From NCBI RefSeq assembly GCF_042655305.1, contig NZ_JBHSLR010000009.1: a stretch of DNA of 64,000 nucleotides; one strand, 5' to 3'. The notes beneath the pieces are model-generated. The model worked only from the letters and a program-made list of their open reading frames with translations. It made no database searches and had not been told where the DNA came from. Positions 53,479 to 62,251 of the stretch are shown here, piece by piece; positions within the stretch are counted from its first letter, which is position 1; each line of letters begins with the position of its first letter. Position numbers and translations under genes: made by a program. This stretch comes from Arcanobacterium_A bovis. GTDB lineage: Bacteria; Actinomycetota; Actinomycetes; Actinomycetales; Actinomycetaceae.

Positions 53479-54441
53479 CTATTGCGCCTGACGAGCCTCC
53501 CAGGCAGAACGCACCATATCAGCTAGGCTGTGGCGCATCTTCCAATTGATGTCCCGTGCCGCTGCGTGACCATCAGCCACAATGCGAGCTGGATCGCCAG
53601 GGCGCCGAGGGGCAATGATCGGGTCAAATTCGATTCCGGTGACTGTAGCAATTTCATGCATAATTTCGGCCACAGACGAGCCCTCCCCTGAACCGAGATT
53701 GTAGGCAGGAAGAAGATCTTTCCCAGATTCTAGTGCCTGAGCTGCCGCTACATGAGACACCGCTAAATCGGCAACATGAATATAATCGCGTACGCAGGTT
53801 CCATCGGGAGTCGGATAGTCGTTTCCATTAATCTGCGGTGTTTTGCCCGCCAATAAGCGATCAAACACAATTGGGAACAGATTATGCGGGCTACGATCAT
53901 AAACGTCTGTGCCGGCGGACCCGACCACATTGAAATAACGCAAATTTGTATAGCGCCACTGTGGATCAATGGCTTTCATGTCTGCAGCGAGCCATTCGCC
54001 AATAAACTTGGTTTGCCCGTAGGGAGATTCAGGTGAAAGCGGACAATCTTCGGTAACAATATCTACCTGCGGGGTGCCATACACAGATGCCGAAGATGAG
54101 AAAACGTAATTGTGCACACCGGCATCGTGCATCGCGGACAGCAGCGAAACGAGACCTGTGACGTTCTGATTGTAGGTGTGTAGCGGCCGTTTAACGGATT
54201 CACCAGCATATTTATATCCTGCAATAGACATGACGCCAGTGATTTCGTATGTTTCGAACACCTTCGCCAGGAGATCTTCGTCGAGAATTGATCCCTCAAC
54301 GAACGCAGTGCCGTCAGGCACGAACTGGCGTAGACCAGTGGAAAGATCGTCGTACACCACCGTATCTATTCCGGCATCATGAAATGCTCGCACAACATGG
54401 GCGCCGATGTATCCAGCTCCTCCAGTAACTAGCCATGCCAT
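53479..54441 (-). CDS. galE: UDP-glucose 4-epimerase
   Basis: Interconverts UDP-glucose and UDP-galactose. From the ATG at 54441 the protein has 320 residues. It begins AWLVTGGAGYIGAHVVRAF with the NAD-binding GxxGxxG loop, and has the active YGQTK (YxxxK) near 146-150 and the preceding serine in SSSASVYG. The start was chosen for the family N-terminus and AAAGGTG site; a longer frame to 54480 adds 13 residues. Convergent with rpsT; its own upstream gap faces the pntB terminator. Confidence 0.95.
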   Translation of the reverse strand: MAWLVTGGAGYIGAHVVRAFHDAGIDTVVYDDLSTGLRQFVPDGTAFVEGSILDEDLLAKVFETYEITGVMSIAGYKYAGESVKRPLHTYNQNVTGLVSLLSAMHDAGVHNYVFSSSASVYGTPQVDIVTEDCPLSPESPYGQTKFIGEWLAADMKAIDPQWRYTNLRYFNVVGSAGTDVYDRSPHNLFPIVFDRLLAGKTPQINGNDYPTPDGTCVRDYIHVADLAVSHVAAAQALESGKDLLPAYNLGSGEGSSVAEIMHEIATVTGIEFDPIIAPRRPGDPARIVADGHAAARDINWKMRHSLADMVRSAWEARQAQ

Positions 54442-54517
54442 ATTCTTCACCTTTCGCATCATTGCAGTCTCTTGGCACAACGCGCTTCTAGCGCGTCCTT
54501 TATCTATTGAATCAAAA

Positions 54518-54556
54518 ATATGGGAGCTTCGAAATTACGTATCGAAACTCCCATAT
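54518..54556 (-). terminator. terminator after pntB
   Basis: Arms 54518-54532 and 54542-54556 (14 of 15 paired) with a 9-base loop, about 26 bases after the pntB stop, followed by TTTTGATT on the minus strand. Confidence 0.75.
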
Positions 54557-54582
54557 TCTCAACCAGCTCTCGGGTTTGTGTT

Positions 54583-56016
54583 CTACAGTGCAGCGATGAT
54601 CTGCTCTACCGTAGCCTTCGCGTCGCCAAGCAACATCTGCGAATTTTCATTGAAGAACAGCGGGTTTTGCACACCAGCGTAGCCTGCATTGCCCATCGAT
54701 CGCTTGAATACCACCACGTTCTTCGCTTCCCAGACCTTCAGAACAGGCATTCCTGCAATCGGCGAACCAGGCTCTTCAGCAGCTGGATTAACGGTATCGT
54801 TTGCGCCGATCACCAGCACTACGTCAATATCGGCGAAATCGTCGTTAACTTCGTCCATTTCAAGCACGATATCGTACGGCACTTTGGCTTCCGCCAAAAG
54901 AACGTTCATATGCCCAGGCAAACGGCCAGCAACAGGGTGAATACCGAAGGTTACATCAACACCCTGTGCGCGCAAACGCGAGGTCAAATCCGCTACAGGA
55001 TACTGCGCTTGGGCAACAGCCATGCCATATCCAGGGGTAATCATAACTTTACGAGCATCCTTGAGCATTTGCGCGACGTCTGCCGCCGTCGTCTCCCGAT
55101 GCTCGCCGTAATCGCGATCATCCGCCCCGGCAGCGCCGCCGTCTGTACCGAATCCACCCAAAATCACCGAAACAAACGAACGGTTCATCGCTTTACACAT
55201 GATGTAGCTCAAATACGCACCTGAGGAGCCCACGAGAGCGCCAGTAATAATAAGCAAATCATTGTTCAGCGTAAAGCCAGCCATTGCTGCCGCCCAGCCC
55301 GAATATGAGTTGAGCATCGAGACTACAACCGGCATATCGCCACCGCCAATTGCTGCCACCAAATGCAGGCCAAGGGCCAACGCAATGATGGTGAGAAGAA
55401 TGAGCGGAATGAGGCCCACGCCGACCGAACGAGTATTGGCGAACCAAATAATGAGGCCAATGCTCACCACAATCGCACCGAGGTTGAGCCAGTTACGACC
55501 AGGCAATGTCAGCGGCGATCCCTTGATACGCGCTGAGAGCTTCAAGAATGCCACGATGGATCCGGTGAGTGTCACCGCGCCAATGAATACCGCAAGTCCC
55601 ACTTCGCCCATGTGGAATGCATTCTCTGGGCTGTCAGAGCCTGGTGTGATGAAAAATGAGTTGTAGCCAACGAGCACCGCTGCAAGGCCAACAAAGGAAT
55701 GGAGCAAGGCAATAAGCTCTGGCATTCCCGTCATTTCCACGTGCTTCGCCTTGTAGATACCTACCGCAGCACCGATACCCATTGCCAACGCAATGAGGAA
55801 GAAGGACATCGCAGGTTCATTATCGAATGCCAGCACGATGAGAATAGTCGCCAACAGCGCAGTTCCCATTCCGACGATGCCGAAAAGGTTTCCGCGCCGC
55901 GCCGTCTCCTGTTTCGAAAGACCAGCTAGAGCGAGAATAAACAGCAGAGCCGCACAAACGTACGCCAGGGATTGAAATTGAACCGAGAATTCTTGGAAAA
56001 ACGAAGGGGCACCCAT
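54583..56016 (-). CDS. pntB: NAD(P) transhydrogenase beta subunit
   Basis: Proton-pumping transhydrogenase subunit carrying the NADP-binding domain III. The 477-residue protein has an N-terminal membrane region of about eight or nine helices (residues 15-270) and the C-terminal NADP domain with the GYGMAVAQAQ (near 322-331) loop and ANDTVNPAAEEPGSPIAGMP near 415-434. ATG 2 bases after the pntA stop; translated together. Confidence 0.96.
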   Translation of the reverse strand: MGAPSFFQEFSVQFQSLAYVCAALLFILALAGLSKQETARRGNLFGIVGMGTALLATILIVLAFDNEPAMSFFLIALAMGIGAAVGIYKAKHVEMTGMPELIALLHSFVGLAAVLVGYNSFFITPGSDSPENAFHMGEVGLAVFIGAVTLTGSIVAFLKLSARIKGSPLTLPGRNWLNLGAIVVSIGLIIWFANTRSVGVGLIPLILLTIIALALGLHLVAAIGGGDMPVVVSMLNSYSGWAAAMAGFTLNNDLLIITGALVGSSGAYLSYIMCKAMNRSFVSVILGGFGTDGGAAGADDRDYGEHRETTAADVAQMLKDARKVMITPGYGMAVAQAQYPVADLTSRLRAQGVDVTFGIHPVAGRLPGHMNVLLAEAKVPYDIVLEMDEVNDDFADIDVVLVIGANDTVNPAAEEPGSPIAGMPVLKVWEAKNVVVFKRSMGNAGYAGVQNPLFFNENSQMLLGDAKATVEQIIAAL

Positions 56017-56018
56017 GC

Positions 56019-57548
56019 TTAGCTCCTCTGGAACATCTTGAGCATCCGATGGGTCACTGTGAAGCCACCGAATACGTTAATTGAAGCAACTACGATCGCG
56101 AAGAAAGTCAATACTTTGACTGCCACTGAGTCCGCCGGAACTTGCAGCAGTGCTCCTACCACAATGATTCCCGAGATGGCATTCGTGACCGACATCAACG
56201 GAGTGTGCAGCGAGTGGGTAACCGACGTAATAACGTAGAATCCAACTACCACTGCCAGCGCAAAGACGATGAAATGGCTCGTCATTCCCGGCGGAGCTGT
56301 CATGATTAAGGCCGCAAATACGGCACCAGCAACCAGCATCCACCAGTTCTTAGCTATCCAGCTCTTTTCTGGTTCAGGTTCCGCTTGCGCAACAGGCTCT
56401 GCCTTCTTGGCAGCAGGAGCTGCTGAGACCTGCACCGGCGGAGGCGGGAACAAAATATCGTTATTGAGGGTCACAGCCATTTGCCGGACGACGACATCGT
56501 CAAGGTCCAAGTGGAGCAAACCGTCTTTGTTGGGTGTTGTCAGTTTGAAGAAATTGACAAGATTTTGGCCGTACAGCTGCGATGCCTGGGCAGGAAGCCG
56601 ACCCGCCAAATCTGTGTAGCCCACAATTTTTACGCCATTTTCAGTGGTCACAACCTCACCTGGAACGGTGAGCTCACAGTTGCCACCATTTGCTGCCGCC
56701 ATGTCCACAACCACTGATCCTGGTTTCATGTTAGCGATGGCTTGAGCGTCAAGCAGGATCGGCGACTTACGTCCGGGAATATTTGCGGTCGTGATGACGA
56801 CGTCGGAGAGCGCTGCTTGCTCTGCGTACAGTTTGGCAGCCGCAGCGGCTTGGTCTGCCGTCATTTCTTTGGCGTAACCGTCCGATGATTCTTGAGCAGG
56901 AGCTGGAATCGCGACGAAGTTTGCGCCCATAGATTCGACCTGCTCAGCCGTCTCCTGGCGAACATCGGTTGCATTGACGATGGCTCCCATTGAATTTGCA
57001 GTTCCAATCGCCGCAAGACCTGCCACGCCAGCACCGATTACATAAACCGTTGCCGGAGGCATCTTTCCCGCAGCAGTTACTTGACCGGTAAAGAGCCGTC
57101 CAAATTGGGTTGCAGCTTCAATAACTGCGCGATAACCAGCAATATTTGCCATTGAGGAAAGCACGTCCATCGACTGTGCACGCGAAATTCGCGGAACCAT
57201 GTCCATTGCCAAACCGGTAATCCCACGCTGCGCTAAGGCTTGCAGGGTTTGTTCGTTTCGCCCAGGAGCCATCCGTGCAACAAGCGTGGCGCCATTCCTC
57301 ATTTTATCTAAGTACTCGGTTGGCGGAGTATCGAGGGCGAATACGATATCCGCGCCCCAAGCGTCGTCCGTCTCAACAACCTTTGCACCAGCTTCTTCGT
57401 ACAGATGATCTGGAAAACTCGCGCGATCACCAGCGCCGCGCTCAACTAACAATTCGTAGCCGAGCTTGATGAGTTTTCCAACCGTATCTGGAGTGGCGGC
57501 CACTAACGCTTGAGAAGCATCTGGCTCGCGCGGTACACCAATTTGCAC
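56019..57548 (-). CDS. pntA: NAD(P) transhydrogenase alpha subunit (fused form)
   Basis: Carries the NAD-binding domain I and the first membrane helices of the transhydrogenase. The 509-residue protein fuses the cytoplasmic part (about 1-365; NAD loop VIGAGVAGLAAIGTA near 170-184) to a Pro/Ala-rich linker and about four membrane helices (about 405-500). GTG start with TTAGGAG upstream. With pntB it links NADPH supply to the proton gradient, which fits the NADPH demand of glutamate synthase. Confidence 0.96.
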   Translation of the reverse strand: MQIGVPREPDASQALVAATPDTVGKLIKLGYELLVERGAGDRASFPDHLYEEAGAKVVETDDAWGADIVFALDTPPTEYLDKMRNGATLVARMAPGRNEQTLQALAQRGITGLAMDMVPRISRAQSMDVLSSMANIAGYRAVIEAATQFGRLFTGQVTAAGKMPPATVYVIGAGVAGLAAIGTANSMGAIVNATDVRQETAEQVESMGANFVAIPAPAQESSDGYAKEMTADQAAAAAKLYAEQAALSDVVITTANIPGRKSPILLDAQAIANMKPGSVVVDMAAANGGNCELTVPGEVVTTENGVKIVGYTDLAGRLPAQASQLYGQNLVNFFKLTTPNKDGLLHLDLDDVVVRQMAVTLNNDILFPPPPVQVSAAPAAKKAEPVAQAEPEPEKSWIAKNWWMLVAGAVFAALIMTAPPGMTSHFIVFALAVVVGFYVITSVTHSLHTPLMSVTNAISGIIVVGALLQVPADSVAVKVLTFFAIVVASINVFGGFTVTHRMLKMFQRS

Positions 57549-57572
57549 AGTGTCTCCTAACCATGGATTGTG

Positions 57573-57656
57573 TGAAGCACAATAAAATTTGCTTCATTTT
57601 CGCCACTTCTAAGGTTAGCCCAGATTTGTCTCTTTATCGAGATATTTTATGCTTCA
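57573..57656. repeat. heptamer motif TGCTTCA, three copies upstream of pntA
   Basis: TGAAGCA at 57573-57579 faces TGCTTCA at 57590-57596 as an inverted pair with a 10-base A/T-rich centre, and TGCTTCA recurs at 57650-57656. It lies in the 150-base gap that holds the pntA promoter, so it is a possible operator. Confidence 0.3.
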
Positions 57657-57699
57657 GGTCTCGCTTGTTGACGAAACTAGCGAATAGTTGCCGTCTAAG

Positions 57700-58665
57700 T
57701 TAGCGAATGCGCCGGGCACGCCCAACTGCCAAAATGGCACGCTCAAGCGCATAGCCCGCATCGCGCGACCCTCCCTTGACATCGACATCTGCTCGTGCAA
57801 TTTCGCATATTGCCTGTGCCAAGCCTTCCGCACTCCAATATCGCAATTCACGCTTGGCACGGTCACGTTGCCATTGCTGCATGGTATCTTTTACGCCCAG
57901 TTTAGACGAACGTTGCCCCAATACCAGCGCCATTGAGCGAAATTTCAAGGCGAGCGACGACACTATGCTCACTGGCGAGGCTCCCGTTGCCATCGCATGA
58001 CGGGCCAATTCGATGGCGCGGCCTACGTCGCCCGTCACTAATGCATCGGCAACTCGGTAGCCATTTGCTTCGATACGTCCCGAGAAATACTTGTGTACGT
58101 CGTCATCGCCAATATTTCCAGGGATGTCATTGAGGAGCTGGTTTGTTGCGGATAATAGCTCGCGTAAGTCTGAACCCAAGGCGTCGATAAGCGCTTCAAC
58201 TGCGGGTTTCGACATCGTTCTGCCTTGTGCCGAAACGTCAGCCATCACAGCATTGATTTTCTCAGCCTGCTGTTTCACCGCATTGATAGTGATCGTGGGA
58301 ACCCGCTCAGCTACCAGCTTGTCAAGCAATTTCTTGCCGCGCACGCCGCCGTTGTGCCGAAACAACACCACAACATCTTGTTCTGGCATCTCGACGTATT
58401 CCAAGGCATCGTTCAAAAACGCGTCAGTAGCCTGCTCGACATTGGGGATAATAACAGCTCGTGGCTCGCCAAACAGCGTAGGAGTAGTGAGCATCTGCAA
58501 CTGTCCATTTTGATAATCAGCAGCATCAATCGTGGTCACATCAGTATTCGGATCGCGAGCGCGCAACTGTTGCTTGACGTGGTCTGTTGCGCGGTCACCA
58601 TATACTGGTTCACCAGACTTAATCAGGATCAGAGGTCTGAGTTCGAGAGATTCCCATACTGCCAT
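57700..58665 (-). CDS. holA: DNA polymerase III delta subunit
   Basis: Clamp-loader wrench subunit that opens the beta clamp. The 321-residue protein shows the HolA fold: N-terminal AAA-like domain with YGDRATDHVKQQL (near 22-34), FGEPRAVII near residue 64, and C-terminal collar domain (LAQAICEIARADVDVKGG near 285-302). ATG start with weak ribosome-binding site. Near rpsT in most Actinobacteria; here the gal and pnt genes lie between. comEC is 21 bases upstream and probably cotranscribed. Confidence 0.93.
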   Translation of the reverse strand: MAVWESLELRPLILIKSGEPVYGDRATDHVKQQLRARDPNTDVTTIDAADYQNGQLQMLTTPTLFGEPRAVIIPNVEQATDAFLNDALEYVEMPEQDVVVLFRHNGGVRGKKLLDKLVAERVPTITINAVKQQAEKINAVMADVSAQGRTMSKPAVEALIDALGSDLRELLSATNQLLNDIPGNIGDDDVHKYFSGRIEANGYRVADALVTGDVGRAIELARHAMATGASPVSIVSSLALKFRSMALVLGQRSSKLGVKDTMQQWQRDRAKRELRYWSAEGLAQAICEIARADVDVKGGSRDAGYALERAILAVGRARRIR

Positions 58666-58686
58666 AGGTTTATTATTCCACGGTAT

Positions 58687-61110
58687 CTATTCTGCGTCTA
58701 AGCACGACGTTTCTATTTTGCCGTGGCCGATCCTGATCATTTCACAATCAGCAGTAGTGAGGTACATAGGCGCAGCCCAGATCCGGCGTGCCTGAGCCGT
58801 TGGATGTCCGTAGTTGTTTTCACCCACAGACACCAGGCTTATTTTTGGTCGATAGGCTTGCGCCAAACGCGGTGACTGATCTTTCGAGCCATGGTGTGAT
58901 ACTACGACGACGTCCACCTCCTTCGCGTGGACGCTCAGCTGGTCTTGTATCTCTTGTGGAACATCGCTTAGCACCACCGTATGCAAGGTTGACGTTGCTG
59001 CATCGATAACTAGCGAATCTCGGTTGGAATCACCTTCGTCTCCGTTCACCTGAGATGGATGAAGAATGCGTAGCCAATCGTGAAAAGATTGCCCCGCTTT
59101 CACTCGCTTATAGGCAATACCGTGTTTGGCAATATTGTTCATGAGCGGTCGTGAATTGTAGAGCGGAAACGGATTCGGGCTTATCCAGATTTCCTCAACG
59201 TCAACTTTCCCGATTACTGCTGACGCTCCCCCAATGTGGTCGAGATCGAAATGGCTCAATATGAGCAGACTTAATTTGGTAACCGAATTGTCGTTCAGAC
59301 ATTTCGATATTTTCGTCTCGTCGGGTCCCACGTCAACGAGTACCGTATCGGTACCAAACCGCAGTAACAACGCAGATCCTTGCCCGACGTCGCACTGCAC
59401 AACTTCCCAATCGCTCAAGACAGTTTGTTTATCTGGAACAACAAGCTTGTTCACCGGCAACGCGCACATGATTGCCAGTGATGCAGCAAGTATTGTGGAC
59501 GCGGAAATATACCTGCGCCTACTGACAGTGGTGGTCATATGCGTATGCCGCGAACGCAGGGAGAGAAAAGCGAAGCTCAGTGATCTCAGTTTCTTCCTCG
59601 CTCGCTTCCGTATATAAAAGGCCAGCTTAGGCAATAAGCGTGGCATGCTGATTAACGCCGCGAGCAGCAACAAGTTCAGAACAAATACAATAGCTGGGTG
59701 AACGTGAGAAGCGGGAAAATCACGGATCACCCCAACCATGAGCACGATCCATTTACAGCATGTCCATGCACCCCAGACAAAAAGGCGTGCAATGACCGGA
59801 GCAATGTTTATAGTGAGCAGCGCACTTAAACCGCATACGGTAATCGGCGCAACCACCGGCGCTACCACTATATTCGCCGCGACACCCCAGATGGAGACGT
59901 CGGATTGCACCGTTGCGATCGCGGGAAAAGTCCAAAGCGAGGCGACGAGCGGAATCGCCACTAATTCGGCACACCACTTGGGCATAATCTGCGCAATATG
60001 TTTCGATAACAAGCCTCCGCAGCTTACGATCCCGAAAGCGGCGAGAACCGAGAGAATAAAGCCAAGTTCTGCGCTGAGCTTTGGATCGACGAAACACACT
60101 AATATAACTGTGGTGGCAAGGAGTGCAACAGCATCGCGTGGCCGTTTTGCGCCTATCCCAAGTACAACGAAAAGCCCCATATATACCGCTCGTACCACTG
60201 ACGGACTTGGCCCAACGATAAGGGTAAGTAGCGCTATCGTAAACGTAGCCAAAATTGCCGATATCCACGGACGGTGCCACCCAAGAACTGCACAGACAGC
60301 AAGGAGCAGAATCGAAATATGGGAACCGGACACAGCTGTTAAATGTGACAAACTCTGATTCTTCATATCGCTTCGTAGCGAATGAGATAGGTTGGCATCG
60401 TTTCCCAAGACGATTCCTTGGACAAGGGCCTTTGCATCCGATTCGTTCGATTCGACCTGTGTGAGCACAGCAGAAAAATCCCGGTGAACTCGATTGACAA
60501 ATGCATGCATCAGGGTTTGTTCACCAATGATTTTTATTGCCTCAGCCTCGATCATCAGCTCGCAATTTTGTTTATCTGTGTGAATCGATGCATGCCCACG
60601 AAATTGGACTGGATCGCCATATTCAAGGGTGTTACTAGAATTTCGAGGAATCTGTACACACGCATTTTCCCGTGATTCGAGCCCGTTGACAGACATATAT
60701 GCGATGTTATAGGTGGTGTATCCACGCATTTCTTGCGCCCTACCAACAATCACCGCGCGCACATCAACATCGTGATGTTGTACAGCTACCTGTACAAATG
60801 GATCAGTTTTGTAGAGATAGGCATGCACAGAGTTGTTGATTATGGCAATGCTAGACACGCAGATAGAAAGTAGAACTACCGCGCCAATTTTTGTTCTGAC
60901 TGCGGCGCGCTTCTGGTTATTATTTCCAGAGCGCCCTGTCAAAGCGATAACCGCTCCGCGCATGCAGAGCACTGCGAGTACAACGAGTACGAGTGCTACG
61001 ACGGTACCGTCAGATATACCGCCACAGCGTCGGAAATCTTCTGCATCCACTCCTATCACGGTGAGCGCCCACAGTATTGCAGCCGGAAGCACTAAGCGAT
61101 AATCATGCAT
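58687..61110 (-). CDS. comEC: DNA uptake channel ComEC/Rec2
   Basis: Polytopic membrane protein for passage of single-stranded DNA during natural transformation. The 807-residue protein has an N-terminal helix pair and OB-like loop domain (about 1-215), the competence domain with ALVQGIVLGNDA and LSHLTAVSGSHISILL (near 255) and about ten membrane helices, and a C-terminal metallo-beta-lactamase-like domain with LSHFDLDHIGG near residue 618-628 and VSHHGSKDQS near 756-765. Length and layout are complete. Between comEA and holA as usual in this phylum. The organism's competence is not shown by this gene alone. Confidence 0.94.
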   Translation of the reverse strand: MHDYRLVLPAAILWALTVIGVDAEDFRRCGGISDGTVVALVLVVLAVLCMRGAVIALTGRSGNNNQKRAAVRTKIGAVVLLSICVSSIAIINNSVHAYLYKTDPFVQVAVQHHDVDVRAVIVGRAQEMRGYTTYNIAYMSVNGLESRENACVQIPRNSSNTLEYGDPVQFRGHASIHTDKQNCELMIEAEAIKIIGEQTLMHAFVNRVHRDFSAVLTQVESNESDAKALVQGIVLGNDANLSHSLRSDMKNQSLSHLTAVSGSHISILLLAVCAVLGWHRPWISAILATFTIALLTLIVGPSPSVVRAVYMGLFVVLGIGAKRPRDAVALLATTVILVCFVDPKLSAELGFILSVLAAFGIVSCGGLLSKHIAQIMPKWCAELVAIPLVASLWTFPAIATVQSDVSIWGVAANIVVAPVVAPITVCGLSALLTINIAPVIARLFVWGAWTCCKWIVLMVGVIRDFPASHVHPAIVFVLNLLLLAALISMPRLLPKLAFYIRKRARKKLRSLSFAFLSLRSRHTHMTTTVSRRRYISASTILAASLAIMCALPVNKLVVPDKQTVLSDWEVVQCDVGQGSALLLRFGTDTVLVDVGPDETKISKCLNDNSVTKLSLLILSHFDLDHIGGASAVIGKVDVEEIWISPNPFPLYNSRPLMNNIAKHGIAYKRVKAGQSFHDWLRILHPSQVNGDEGDSNRDSLVIDAATSTLHTVVLSDVPQEIQDQLSVHAKEVDVVVVSHHGSKDQSPRLAQAYRPKISLVSVGENNYGHPTAQARRIWAAPMYLTTADCEMIRIGHGKIETSCLDAE

Positions 61111-61190
61111 ATCAGCACTTCAATCTCGTCAAGCCAAACACTAAATTATCGCAAGAGCTGGAAAGGCATCCACACGTACAGAATCGTGCA

Positions 61191-62123
61191 TCATAAGCTC
61201 AGATAGGGACGCAGTTTTTCTATAGTTTTTGCTCCTATTCCGCTAATTTGTCCAAGTTGGTCAATACTAGAAAACTTCCCATGTTGTTGGCGCCATTGCA
61301 CGATTTGTTGCGCCGTCACTGGACCAACTCCAGGCAAAGCATCTAATTCGTCCACTGATGCTGAATTGAGCGATACTTTTTTCGTCGTTGTCGACGGCGG
61401 ATCGTTATTATTCCCTTTCGCTAAACTACTATTCGCAGTATTGCTTGCAGGCATTTCTTGTTCACCTTGAACAGGAATGTGGATATGTTCGCCATCATTG
61501 ATCTGCGCCGCAAGGTTGACCTCCTTCGTATCGGCATTCTGGCTCAATCCACCCGCAGCTTCCACAGCATCATTCATCCGGGCTGACTCATTGAGCGTCA
61601 CCAAACCCGGCTTATTCACTGCTCCGGTTACATAAACAACTATTTTGTTCGCTTCTACCTGCTTTTCCGCAATGTCTGCTCTGTAACCTGTTCCTGGTTT
61701 CTCGTTCGTAGCACCGCCGCGAGCAGATTCATCGGTATTATTTGGCGTGGACGGAATTTCATGCACTGCATTTCCGCTCACTGCAACTGCCCGCATAATC
61801 GTTATCGCCATGGCAATGACCAGCACCGCCAAAAACACTTTGAGCGATGACCCCGACATAACAAAGCGAGATTTCGGAGCTGACTGCATCAATAAAGCAG
61901 CTTCGTCGCCCAAAGAAGCACTAAAAGCTGCACGTTTGTACGAACCAACGAGCTTTTGCTGCGTTGTTGCAGAACCGTCAGAAATACGCCGTGGGGCAAC
62001 AACAGAGCAATCCTCGATGCCAGTTACGCTGCTCGAAAGCCCGTGTTCACGAGCGTTCGAAGTTCTTATTATTCTAGGAGGCGGCTGATTCATAGGCTCA
62101 TTTTGCCCAATGGGGAAATTCAT
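61191..62123 (-). CDS. comEA: DNA-binding competence protein ComEA
   Basis: Receptor that binds incoming double-stranded DNA outside the membrane. The 310-residue protein has a cytoplasmic N-terminal segment of about 90 residues, a single membrane helix (near 93-115), a low-complexity linker, an SLBB-like domain (about 157-215, VYVTGAVNKPGLVTL) and a C-terminal helix-hairpin-helix pair (LNSASVDELDALPGVGPVTAQQI near 250-272, split here, then QISGIGAKTIEKLRPYL). The long cytoplasmic N-terminus is more than typical. ATG at 62123; an ATG at 62093 is possible. comEC follows after 80 bases. Confidence 0.92.
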   Translation of the reverse strand: MNFPIGQNEPMNQPPPRIIRTSNAREHGLSSSVTGIEDCSVVAPRRISDGSATTQQKLVGSYKRAAFSASLGDEAALLMQSAPKSRFVMSGSSLKVFLAVLVIAMAITIMRAVAVSGNAVHEIPSTPNNTDESARGGATNEKPGTGYRADIAEKQVEANKIVVYVTGAVNKPGLVTLNESARMNDAVEAAGGLSQNADTKEVNLAAQINDGEHIHIPVQGEQEMPASNTANSSLAKGNNNDPPSTTTKKVSLNSASVDELDALPGVGPVTAQQIVQWRQQHGKFSSIDQLGQISGIGAKTIEKLRPYLSL

Positions 62124-62251
62124 TTTAAGAAGACAGTCGAAACTTGTGGATCAACAACACGTTTCGCGATGTTGTGGACATCGGTAAAATCCCGCTTGCG
62201 AACATTCTTTTTCTCTCGCTGAATACCCATGCACGCCGGTAGGATAGCATT

